In this document: in pieces, positions 29,984 to 40,859 of the stretch
Layout: every line of letters starts with the position of its first letter
Numbering within the stretch: the stretch's first letter is position 1
NCBI GenBank assembly: GCA_029204225.1
Contig: CM055104.1
Location: 51,578,294 to 51,642,293 of the forward strand
Length of the DNA: 64,000 nt
Origin: Diphasiastrum complanatum
Lineage: Eukaryota > Streptophyta > Lycopodiopsida > Lycopodiales > Lycopodiaceae
Reading direction: 5' to 3'
Made by a program: the position numbers and the translations under genes
The notes under the pieces: generated by a model
Told to the model about the DNA's origin: nothing
What the model saw: only the letters and a program-made list of their open reading frames with translations
Databases searched by the model: none

Positions 29984-32900
29984 ATGGCAAACATGGGAGA
30001 GTCCATTTTGAGTGAAAGTAGCAAATTGGACGAGATTTCCAAGTATGCAGTGTGGAAATTCAAAATGAAAAACATACTGATGGACAAAGATGTGTGGGAA
30101 GTCGTCACAGGTGATGAGAGAAGGCCGCCAAATGAAGCAGACATCAAAGTGTTCGACAAAAAGATGAGGAAAGCTTTGACCTTCATTAACTTGTCAGTGA
30201 AGGATCACATCATTACCCACATTTGTGATGCTATTACACTCAGACAGGCATGGGATGTGCTAAAGGAGCAGTTCGAGACGTCAAATCCGTCAAGAATCAT
30301 GTTTTTGAAGTCAAAGTTGAATAGTGCCTGCATGGAACAAGGAGAGCACATTCAAACGTACATGACCAGAATCAAGACAATGAGAGATGAACTGCATTCT
30401 ATTGGAGAGCGCATACATGATGTGGAGCTGGTGCATAATGCATTATGCAGCATTGCAGAACCCTATCAGTTGTTTGTGAGCAGAATAGCATCAAGAGAAA
30501 GATTGCCAACCTTTGACGAGTTCACAGGAATCTTGATGCAGGAAGAGCAACGACGAGAAATGGTGAAAGCTAGACATCAAAATACTGATGATCAGGCACT
30601 TGCGACACGTCAAAAACAAGGCAAGGGCAAGGGCAAGAAGAAGACTAAACAGCAATTTGCCAAGTCTCAGGAGGATGAGAGATCTTTTAGCAAAACTAAG
30701 AAGAAAGGCAAGTGCTTCCATTGTGGTAAAAAGGGCCACTGGAATAGTGAATGTCGCAAATTCCTGGCGGAACAAGGCAAGGGGAAACCAAGACAAGCAG
30801 GTTACCTTGTCGATGAGGGTGAGATTGAAAACTCTAGCATCTTCATATCTGCATTGTCATCTAATCAAGATGATCAAGCATGGTATATTGACTCAGGAGC
30901 CACAAGACACATGACAGGTAACAAGAACTGGTTCAATAGTTTGAAGGCATTGGATAATGGAACATCTGTTTCACAAGCAAATGGTGAGGTGTGCATGATC
31001 AAGGGGATAGGCACAGTTTCAATCCAACTGCCTGACGGCAAAAGCAGGATGATCAGGGAGGTACTTTATGTACCAGGTTTGAAGAAAATTCTACTTTCTG
31101 TTGGAGTCATTACTGATCAAAAGTTGAAAGTAGAATTCGCCCATGATCGTTGCTTTGTGAAGGATGCGAACCAAAAGTTTAAAGTTATTACGAATGGAGT
31201 AAGAGAGCCCAATACAAAATTGTACAGGTTGAATGCTACAATCAAGGGGCAACATGGACTTGTATCATCCGTTCCTTCGCAAACTGACTTGTGGCACAAG
31301 AGGCTTGGTCACTTGAACTTGGGAAGCCTCAGTTTGATGAGAAAATTGGAGATGGTAACAAGACTGCCTACCATAGAAGATCACTTGAAATCGATGTGCG
31401 AATCTTGTATATATGGGAAGCAGCATCGAGAGAAGTTCAATAAAGGGGGTGTTGCAAGAGCAAAGAACATCCTAGATCTAATCCACACAAATTTATGCGG
31501 GCCCATGAGGACCATGTCCTTAGGAAAAGCCTTCTATTTCATGACTTTATTGATGATATGTCACGTAAGACGTGGATCTACTTCTTGAAGAAGAAATCAG
31601 GTGCTTTTGATAAACTTGGTTGAAAATCAGACAGGTAAGAAGATCAAAGTCCTACGATCAGATAGTGGAGGTGAGTATAAGTCTAATGACTTCAATGATC
31701 TTTGTGATCAATGTGGGATTAAAAGACAATTTATGCAAGCTCATACTCCTGCTCTCAATGGTGTAGCTGAGCGCAAAAATCGTACAATTGTGGAAAGTGC
31801 CAGATCTATGCTAGTTGAGATGAAATTACCAAAAGATTTTTGGTCAGAAGCATGTAGCACAACAGTCTATCTTCAAAATAGAAGTCCTACCATTGTCATA
31901 CCAAAAATAACACCTGAGGAAGCATTCACAAAGAAGAAGCCAAAGGTGAACCACTTGCGAATCTTTGGATGTAAGGCCTTTGTACATATTCCTAAGGAAG
32001 AAAGACGTAAACTTGATGTAAAAGCTATCAAGTGCATATTCCTAGGATATGATGATCGCGTAAAGGGCTATAGATGTTTTGATCCAATCGAAAACAAAAT
32101 CCATATAAGCCGAGATGTTATCTTTGATGAATCCAAGATGTATGAAGACAAAGATGCTGAGAAGATAGACACATCCAATAGGAAAAATGATATAGTGAGG
32201 ATACCACCTGATGATGATCCATTCATTGACCTTCCGAGTGATGAACATGAGGATACATCTCAAGATACTACTACTCAACCTCAAGAAACAGGCTGGAGAG
32301 GTAGGGACAAACCTTTTGGTGCAAGAAGGATTGAAATTGCAGGTGACAAACGCAAGGAGAAGGATGTACCGTGGGATACATTTTCACCAGGAAGCCGATC
32401 ATCTGACAGAAAGCTCTCTAAGTGGTTTGAGAGATTGACGGAGAGCCACGATATAGATGACTTTCCAGGATCATCTAACCAGGGAGAGCTACAAAGATCA
32501 ACAAGAGAGAAGATACTACCTGAAAGGTATGAAGCAAATTATGCTCTGTTATCCAGCATTATTCAAAGCAAAGAACCTTCGACTTATGGTGAAGCAAAGG
32601 ATGATGACATTTGGATCAAGGCCATGGGAGAGGAGATGGAGTCAATTGCTAAGCATAGCACATGGGACTTAGTAGATCCACCAGTTGGCAAGAAACCCAT
32701 TGGTTGCAAATGGGTATACATAACTAAGTTCCATGCAGATGGAAGCATAGCAAAGCACAAAGCAAGGTTGGTAATCAAAGGGTACGCACAAAATAAAGGC
32801 ATTGACTATGAGGAGACCTTTGCGCCGGTGTGTAAGTGGAATACTCTACATGTACTTATTGCTTTAGCTTCACATTTTGGTTGGCCTTTACATCAGATGG

Positions 32901-33790
32901 ATGTGAAATCTGCTTTTCTAAATGGTGAGTTAGAAGAAGAAGTGTTCATGGATCAACCTGAAGGCTTTGTAACGAAAGGACAAGAAAATAAAGTATGCCG
33001 CTTGAAGAAAGCGCTTTATGGTCTTAAACAAGCACCACGTGCGTGGTATAGCAAGATTGATGCCTACTTTCGTTCAAAGGGGATGGTGAGAACACATTTG
33101 GATCCAAATCTATATGTCTTATGCTTTGATGGTAAGGTTGCTTTGATTGCTCTTTATGTTGATGACTTGATTATTAGGGGAAATAATCAAGAGATGATAG
33201 ACATGATCAAGAAAGACCTCATGGAACAATTTGAGATGACGGATCTCAGTCTGATGCATTACTGCCTGAGCTTGATTTACCTTACCACAACTAGACCAGA
33301 TATATGCTATGTTGTTGGCATTGTAAGTCAGTTTATGGCAACACCTACGGAAACGCATTGGAAAGCAGCTAAACGTATTTTGCGTTATGTGAAAGGCACT
33401 TTAGAGTATGGCTTGATTTACAGGAAGCATGATGGTTTATCTGAGTTGTGTAGCTATGTGGATGCGGACTGGGGAGGTGACTATGATGATCGTAGATCCA
33501 CCACAAGATATATATTCCAGTTTTGTGGTAATTGTTTTTCCTGGTCTAGTAAGAAGCAAAGTACAATTGCTCTTTCCACCACATAAGTAGAGTATAAGGC
33601 AATGTGTAGTGCTGTACAAGAAGCTATATGGTTGAGACAAATCTTGGAAGAAATTGGCATGAAGCAGAAAAATCCCATGACTTTACATAGCGACAGTCAG
33701 AGTGGCATTCAACTAGCAAAGAATCCAGTGTTCCATGCGAGAACTAAACACATTTAGATTCAATATCACTTCATACGTGAGGGTTGTTGA
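29984..33790 (+). pseudogene. Copia Gag-Pol polyprotein, frameshifted and internally deleted
   Basis: Gag starts MANMGESILSESSKLDE at 29984. The zinc knuckle CFHCGKKGHWNSEC is near 30715, the protease WYIDSGATRH near 30882 and the pre-integrase LWHKRLGHLN near 31290. The integrase changes frame at about 31545 and again at about 31612, with some codons lost between. SDSGGEY and NGVAERKNRT follow. RT has IDYEETFAPV and YVDDLII (about 33157). Near 33265 the frame jumps from LMHYCL straight to [11 protein letters not shown], so roughly 90 codons linking RT to RNase H are deleted in frame. RNase H then meets two E-to-stop changes, at 33584 (TAA) and about 33756 (TAG). The copy cannot make a full protein. 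Confidence 0.88.
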
Positions 33791-33968
33791 ATCGTGAAAT
33801 TCATGTTGTTCATTGTAGCACAGAAGAACAACTATATGATATTTTCACTAAGCCACTTACTGGAGAAAAGTTTGATAAGTTTAGATCAAAACTTTCTGTA
33901 TTTAAAGTTTGTTGACTTTAAATCTATGTATATGACTGTATAAAAAGTGACTCTACTTTAAGGGAGAG

Positions 33969-34243
33969 AGTTAGAATTAAAGTTAGAATCATTGTGTTAC
34001 TGTACTGTGGGTCCTATCAGTGGATAAGGATCAATTGGCCTCGCCACGAGGCAAGTCGACGGGACACGCGTCCCGCCAACGGCAACCTGGGTCATGCATG
34101 GGTTGCCTGAGTGAACAACTATATGTACAGTGTAATTTCATCTTGAGAAATACAGTTGCTATGTGAGCTTGTTGAGGAGAGTGTTTTCTGTCTGTGTTAC
34201 TGTGTAGCATGATCTGTGTTCTTGTGCAAAGCAAATTCTAAGT
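33969..34243 (+). repeat. 3' LTR of the older Copia
   Basis: 275 bp, preceded by the purine tract and followed by the GATAC duplication. Confidence 0.88.
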
Positions 34244-34248
34244 GATAC

Positions 34249-35210
34249 AACTTTTTAAATTCCTTCACAATTCTTTATGAGCATGTTTTAGTCTTCTATC
34301 AATCTTATAAATGATGTTGTCTAGTTGTATTTGCATACCAATGTTGGTACTTTGTGTGATTGTTCTTATTCTATATTTTGAAAGTTATTAAGCGGATTCC
34401 AATCAGTATCAGATGTTGTTTGGTTATGAGCAAATTGAAGCATGTGGTTGACAGACTTATTTTGTAGAGCATAAAGTTGTTTTGCTCTATGTATTGTTCC
34501 TCCTGTGATACTTGATAACCCAACATTATGAGTAAGGCAACACAATCTATATTATTGAAGAATTCTACTAAATGTCTATTAATTCTCAATGTCTAGTATC
34601 ATACAGATCTATTCACCCCATAAATCCACGAGTTGGTCTTGAAGTGGATAATTCATGTGGATTTTGATTGGAATTCTTGTCTAGAGTTTGTTGGTGAGAT
34701 TTCAATCAAAACATTGTCCCATTTATTTCCATCAGTGGTCCATCTTCTAGTAGGACATTTGTTCCTTTCAAACTCTTGGTCATGAAATGGAGACATAGTA
34801 ATCTGTCCTAAGTGGTAAATCTATGTCGCAGCACCAATATTTCTACTAGGATGATCAAATTAGATGTTTGATAATCAGAAGTCTCTAATAAAGCCTAAGA
34901 AGTCATCAATAGTGTGAGTGAGTGGCCAAAAGAGCCCATATCATTCTCATTTCAAGTGCAAATACATGACTAGGAGTAGAACCAAAGGGAGCGTTAATCT
35001 TTCTAATTTTCAAACTAAATTGAATTTTAAAAAAGCCTTAGATTTTTCTTCCAAGTTAGATTTTCAATCAAGTAGCGTTGAAGTATTACATGAGGAGTTT
35101 CAAGAAGAAGTATTTGAAGATAACACTTTTATTGATATTGAGGATTCTAAGACCAATATGAAAGTTCATCATCTAGTGAGATGGCTAAACCACCTAATGT
35201 TATGTGGGTA
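34249..35210. other. Unassigned sequence; one short frame at 34918-35211
   Basis: A 97-codon plus-strand frame (MSGQKSPYHSHF...) is rich in Ser, Lys and Glu and unrecognised. The next frame reads MAKPPNVMWVNQTINVLANV. It could be transposon-derived. No other support. Confidence 0.3.
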
Positions 35211-35219
35211 AACCAAACC

Positions 35220-36100
35220 ATTAATGTATTGGCTAATGTTCCAAAGCCTGAGTCATTGACCCAACTGTTGGAGGGTTTGGGAATCTCGAGGCAACCCTAA
35301 CCCTAGTTCATAAGTGAGAGGGATTTGGCACCTTGCGTGTATAAGTCCAACCCGATGATCACATAGTTATTTGATTAGTTAGAAGTCAATAAAAGAACTT
35401 TAGGCCTTTTTGCGAGACTTTTAATGTCGCAGGGCCTAAAAGTCAAGTTAGTGAATAAAATAGGGATTCCCACCAAAATTCAAATTCAAATTGGTTCTCT
35501 CCAATTCTTGAATAAGTTCCCTCACTTTTTTAAATTTAAATAGTTAGGGAGACAGAAATTGGCCAATAGGATTTGAGGCCAATCCACTATATATAGTGGT
35601 AGTTTTGAATATTGTAAGCATGTTCTCTTCATTTCAATACAAGCAAGTTGGTCCTCTTATGGAATAAATAAGGAATGTCCTTGCTCTTCATCTTTCTTCC
35701 TCTAACTCTCATGTTTTCTTTGGATTTGCTATTTGTTGGATTTGATGTTTATTGGGATTGATCATTCTTATGCTTTTTGTGAGAGAGAAAGGGAGAGAGA
35801 AAAAAGTAAGTTTCTATCATCGTTGTGAATGTAGTGTTAATGGATCTTAGTATTAGACATGAATCATATGCACATGCTAGATTATGAAATATGCTATCGC
35901 TCTCATGGGAACGAACCTCCGCGTGACAACTAGCTTCATCTCCTTGATGCTTGGATCTAGGGTTGAGGGTAGGATAGGAAATGCCCACTACAATTTTGGC
36001 GCCGTTGCCAGGGAGGTACTCCAATTTCTCAGTTTTCAGCATGTTTGGATGGATGTTAGCTTGCATTCAGGCATCTTGTTTTGGCATAATAGGGTTAAAA
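35220..36100 (+). mobile_element. Gypsy-type 5' LTR and primer-binding site relic
   Basis: TTTTGGCGCCGTTGCCAGGGAG at 35995-36016 closely matches the TGGCGCCGTTGCCGGGGA primer site (tRNA-Asp) of plant Athila/Tat Gypsy elements. The sequence to its left ends CACTACA and contains a TATATATAG box (about 35588), as an LTR would. The LTR start is uncertain, possibly TGTTGGAGG at 35265. No downstream gag was found in place. Confidence 0.55.
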
Positions 36101-36252
36101 TTGCATTTTAGGATTAAATTGAGAGAGATTTGAATGGATTTTCTTGTTTGAAATCTAATTTGATTGTTGAGTAGGGGAAGCCATACAGATCACGATTCTT
36201 AAAATCCATTTGGATCTGAGAAATCAGAGAAAACAAAGAAAATTGTTCATTT

Positions 36253-36948
36253 CTACCATTTTGGTGGAAAAGGAGGCAAAATCGTCATCATTCTTGATAA
36301 CTTTTTGTTCCTTGGCAAAGAATCTCTCGCCGAGTTGCAGAGAACACTGCCTTCATACAGAGAATCTTCAATTTGAAGGGCAAAGGTTAATTCCCAACAG
36401 ATTTGCAGAAACAAAACAAAAACTAACACAAAACCATCAAAAACCCTAAAAAAATAAAAAAAAAAACCTTCGCTCATAGTGGTGGTAGAAAGTGAGGTGA
36501 TGGTGGTTACTGTATCATAAAGGATAGGTGAGGTGGAAACGGGAATGAGAACGACAATGGATTGAGTTGACAGACTTCTCAATGTATTTGACTCTTCCTT
36601 AATATGTACATTCCCTTTAGAAACAACTTCACTGAAGATCTCTAGCACATCATTAGTATCAAAGTAATCAAATTGATCAACATTAATAATAATGGTGTGG
36701 GTACGAGAGGATGACAATGGCTCGGCTGATCCCATTATTGGCATCACGTCAGGTACCTTCTCCGCAGCTGATACCACTGTTGTATGTTCTTCTCCTATTG
36801 CTGCATCCTCAATGGTTGTGCACTCAACCATCACGTCCTGAACCTGATCATGCTTTGTAGTGGTCACTTTTGCATGTGCTTCTTCTTCTTGGCGCTTTCC
36901 TTCTTTGTGATTCACAACTTGACTATCAACCGCTCCCATATCATCCAC
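36253..36948 (-). CDS. Unrecognised 231-aa antisense frame next to the Gypsy leader
   Basis: A minus-strand open frame starting MDDMGAVDSQVVNHKEG, acidic and Thr/Val/Ser-rich, ending in an aromatic-rich stretch. It lies opposite the Gypsy leader, between the primer-site relic and a Copia LTR. I know no family for it. Some Tat-lineage Gypsy elements carry antisense frames, but usually 3' of pol. It may be a chance frame; length and composition make it worth a check. Confidence 0.3.
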   Translation of the reverse strand: MDDMGAVDSQVVNHKEGKRQEEEAHAKVTTTKHDQVQDVMVECTTIEDAAIGEEHTTVVSAAEKVPDVMPIMGSAEPLSSSRTHTIIINVDQFDYFDTNDVLEIFSEVVSKGNVHIKEESNTLRSLSTQSIVVLIPVSTSPILYDTVTTITSLSTTTMSEGFFFYFFRVFDGFVLVFVLFLQICWELTFALQIEDSLYEGSVLCNSARDSLPRNKKLSRMMTILPPFPPKW

Positions 36949-37103
36949 TGTAGTACTTTGGATATAGAAGACGGTGGTTTGTGAGTGTCACCTACATGTC
37001 ATCCTTCGTGCTACTAGGAGATGTCTGAACATGTGTCGACGGTCAGTAGCCATCATTTTAGTCTTCTTGGTTCGTGGAGGCTCTGGCAATGATTGAGATT
37101 TGT

Positions 37104-39744
37104 TATTTTCTATATTTGTATATATTGAATACCATTTTAGAATTGATGTTCTGACAAAAAGATGAGAAGAGGAGAGTGTATGTAAATTAGCACCAGAAGC
37201 TTATCAGAGAGATAGACGAAGTAGATGCGTTGTGCATTGATTCTTTATTGTCAATAATAAGGTTTCATTTCTTTACAGATTGAATTAGCTTCGTAGAGCA
37301 CGCGGTTTCGTCTGCTATTGTCTTGTGCTCTACCGCATTATTGACATGTATACTTGATATACTTAATCTGATAACAACTCTTTGTCAATATTGCTATGCT
37401 TATTATTCATTCTGTCTGATTTTTCCAGTTGCTCATTTTTGGTAATAGACGACTATCATTTAGTCTTGTCTTTCGCGAATCTTTCGCGACTAATTATCAG
37501 TCGAGCACAGTCTAACTCTTCGTGAATCATTTACGACACATAATTTGTCTTGCTATTTGTGACAAATTATTCTTCTGGCGCTTCATTCATTAATGTTTGG
37601 CTGCGTAATCAGGAATGACCGTGATTTTCATCACTAACATTCTACTCGTTCTGATAGGCGTAGTCATGCCTACGGAGAGAGTCGTATAGCTCGTTCTACT
37701 GCGCACAAATACTTTTTTTTCGAGCTCGTTTCTCGTTCGTGTTTGTCTTACCCCTTTTGAGCCAATTTTCGTTTCTAACATACGACACCTTTCTACTCCC
37801 TCTCATCCTCTCTCTCCCAACATGGTATCAGAGCCAGGTTCATAGCTTGATAAGCTTCCACGGTACAAGGCTCTACTAGCAAATAGAGTAATTGTTTTCT
37901 TGTTTTGTATTTTCAAGTATCAAATTGTCATACTTAAGTCACTAATAGTTTCTCCTATCACTTAGACTAATTCTTCCACATGGATTCCCAAGCGAAAGCT
38001 AATCCTATCATGGACAAGCTTGATGGAGCCAATTACCATCTGTGGAAATTTAAGATGAAAACTGTACTAATGGCTAAAGAATTGTATGACGTTGTTACGG
38101 GTGCAGAAGGGAAACCCGATGCAGACGACGCAACAATCGCCAAATGGAAGCTAAAGGATGGAAAGGCTTTCGTGCTGATCATCCTCAACATCACGGATAT
38201 CCAGATCAGCCATGTATCTGAGGCTCAGACATCGAAAGAAGTCTGGGACATCTTGAGTACACTATACGAAGTGCGAGATATAGCTTTCAAGCTACATCTC
38301 AGGAAGAAATTCTACTCCCTCAAGATGACGAATGGTGATTCTTTACAGAATCACATTAATCAACTCAAGAACTATGCTAAGACAAATGGCCACTGTCGGA
38401 TCTGTCATAGACGATCAAGACGCAGTGATGCAACTGCTTACAAGCTTGCCAAACTCTTACGACAGCTGGGTGATGATCATCACGGCTCATCCAGAATTGA
38501 CTCTTTCGAGAGTCATTACTATGTTGTTGTAGGAAGACACACGGAGGAACGATAACTCAAGTTCCTCAGCTGATTCTCATGTCTTGTACACCAACAAGAG
38601 CACGACAAAGTAGAAGAAGAAGAAGAAAGACTCAAAGCAATCAAAGCTAGACCAAAAACCAGCTCAACACAAGGAACAGTCGAATCTGCAAACAAAGAAG
38701 AAGCTGTTCTGCAGATACTGCAAGCAAAACAACCACAAAATACAAGACTGCCGGATACTTCAAGCGAAGAACAACAACAAGGGGCAGTCAGATCAAGTGA
38801 CAAATGTAGCTGCAGAAGCTTCACAGCCTATTCAAGAAGCGGATCATGATGCCTTCATGACCAGCCATCAAGGAGCATCTGGCGACAGTTCTTGGTTCCT
38901 GGATTCCGGAGCCACTCAGCATATGACAAGCCTTATTGGTTGTTTCGAGTACTATACACCTTACAGTATCCAAAAATATGTCCACCTTGGTGAAAATAGC
39001 AGACAAGCTATTAAAGGTGAAGGCACTGTAAGATTAAGCTTTGCTAATGATCAGTCTAAGTTACTCTCTAAAGTCCTTTATATACCAAATTTATCTACGA
39101 ATCTGCTCTCTGTAAGTAGAATCACAGATCTAGGACACAGAGTAGAATTTGAATGTGATCAGTGTAAAGTAGTTGATAGGACAGACAAGATCCTAGCACT
39201 TGGAAAGAGACATGGATACTTGTACAAATTAAGTCATTGCTTTTCTGCCTCTAGTCAAGCTCTCAGTACTTCTATTCATTCAGATAAAGGTTTACTTTGG
39301 CATTATAGACTTGGTCATTTAAATCATGTTGTTGTACAACAAATGTCTAGACAATCTATTGTTCTTGATCTCGACTATCCTCGCGAAAAGTCGAATTACA
39401 TGTCTGTCAAGACTGTCTAGTTGGTAAACAGACTAGGAAACCATTTAAATTAAGCCATCAGCATATTGCTAGAGGATTGCTAGATGTTGTACATTCAGAT
39501 ATTTGTGGCCCGATGAAAAATCCTTCGCTGAAGGATGCCAAGTATTTTATAACCTGATAGGCATAGTCATGCCTACGGAGAGAGTCGTATAGCTCGTTCC
39601 GCTGCGCACGAACACTTTTTGTTCGAGTTCGTTTCTCGTTCGTGTTTTGTTTCTCGTTCGTGTTCATCTTGTTCCTTTTGAGCTAATTTTCATTTCTAAC
39701 ATACGACACCTTTCTACTCCCTCTCATCCCTCTCTCTCCCAACA
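37104..39744 (+). mobile_element. Internally deleted Copia element
   Basis: The 5' LTR ends at 37822 (...CCCAACA), directly followed by the primer site TGGTATCAGAGCC (37823-37835). Gag starts MDSQAKANPIMDKLDGANYH at 37980 and shifts frame near 38395. The zinc knuckle CRYCKQNNHKIQDC lies near 38715 and the protease WFLDSGATQH near 38895. The pre-integrase LWHYRLGHLN is near 39297, and integrase starts LLDVVHSDICGP at 39480. At 39556 the integrase is joined straight to the last 188 bp of the LTR (39557-39744), which repeats 37655-37822. So RT, RNase H and half an LTR are deleted. The LTR start at 37104 (TGTTATTTTC) is a guess. Confidence 0.75.
37980..39550 (+). pseudogene. Copia Gag-protease-integrase remnant
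   Basis: Gag, zinc knuckle, protease and the first part of integrase as described for the element, with at least two frame changes (about 38395 and about 39395) and loss of everything after LKDAKYFIT. Not functional. Confidence 0.75.
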
Positions 39745-40404
39745 CTCAATGTGGGAGCAGCCTTGGAAAGTGAGCAGAAGAACATCACTCTGCCAATACA
39801 GCATAGACAATTTAGTAAAGAAACAATCGTGATTGATGGAGGTTCAGGAGTTAATTTGATTCCAACCAAGCTATGTGCAAAATGGGGACTTACCAAGCTG
39901 AAGCCTACCACTTTTGCCATTAAGCTAGCTGATCAAACAACAATCCATCCAAGAGGAATGGTTGAAGACGTACCTATCAAAATAGTTGGAGTGCAGTTTG
40001 TCATTACTTTTGTAGTAATGGACTTACCTGACGCACCAAATGTATATCAAGTTTTATTGGGACGTTCATGGTTACAAGTTGTGCAAGTAATTCATAACTG
40101 GGGCACTGGCAAAATTACTTTTGAGAATCGTGAGCGTGCGGTCAAAGTAGATCCAATCACTTGGACTATCAAGCCAGTAGTCCAAAGAGGGGATGATGAT
40201 TCATCAACAATGGATCATACCTGTGATCGACAAGTGAAAATTCTGGGAGTTCATTATGACTCTCAAACTGACTCTGTCAATTGGGATCAAGCTCTTGCAA
40301 CAATGGATTGTACAGTAGGCTATATGTGCCAACAAGATAATCAATTTGAATTGAGCAAAATTTTCTTGATCAAACTTTGGACACGCCGATCACTTTCCTA
40401 TTAA
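39745..40404 (+). pseudogene. Gypsy-type aspartic protease remnant
   Basis: A 217-codon frame with IVIDGGSGVNLIPTKLCAKWGL and VLLGRSWLQ, the pattern of retropepsin-like proteases in plant Gypsy polyproteins. The usual D-T/S-G triad reads D-G-G-S-G here. It begins right after the Copia LTR fragment and ends without RT, so it is a fragment of a different element. Confidence 0.55.
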
Positions 40405-40859
40405 ATATAATGAACCTAGCTTGGATATCAACCGAACCGATTTCAGATCCGATTCTTCATCAGGTATAAAGACAGATATGAAGAAAACAAAAGCTATGCC
40501 CTCAGCTATAAACCTGCAAGATCTTCTATGGGATTCACAATATTGTACCACCTTTAGGCTCTCGTCAAGCTTGGTAAATTTCCTATCATGCTTGTGCTTG
40601 GCTTCAGGCTGGACAACTATCAAATCATGGAAATCAATAAATTTTAGGCCATCAATAACAAGAGATAATTCTTGGATCAAAAAAGGGAAGAAAAGTACTT
40701 AGTCCTATCTAGCTCAATCAATGGACTTCTCATTTTTCCATGCACGATCTGTCAGACATCTCTCGGATTGCTACCGCCATTATGTTTTTACGTGGTAAAG
40801 TGTACTCATGATGATAGGATCTTGAAGAGCGTGCTACAGTCCCAACTACTTGGGATGAT

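Larger units (their letters stand above)
28404..34243 (+). mobile_element. Older Ty1/Copia retrotransposon with non-TG/CA LTR ends
   Basis: LTRs 28404-28678 and 33969-34243 are both 275 bp. The target duplication GATAC is at 28399-28403 and 34244-34248. The primer-binding site TGGTATCAGAGCC (28679-28691) abuts the 5' LTR, and the polypurine tract TAAGGGAGAG abuts the 3' LTR. The LTR ends read (G/A)GTTAGAATT...AATTCTAAGT instead of TG...CA. About 14 differences in 275 bp, nearly all transitions, indicate a much older insertion than the neighbouring Copia. The polyprotein is broken. Confidence 0.9.

Noticed and set aside
29231-30186. Minus-strand frames in the leader and gag of the older Copia
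   Set aside because: Shadows of the plus-strand element, with no recognisable domains.
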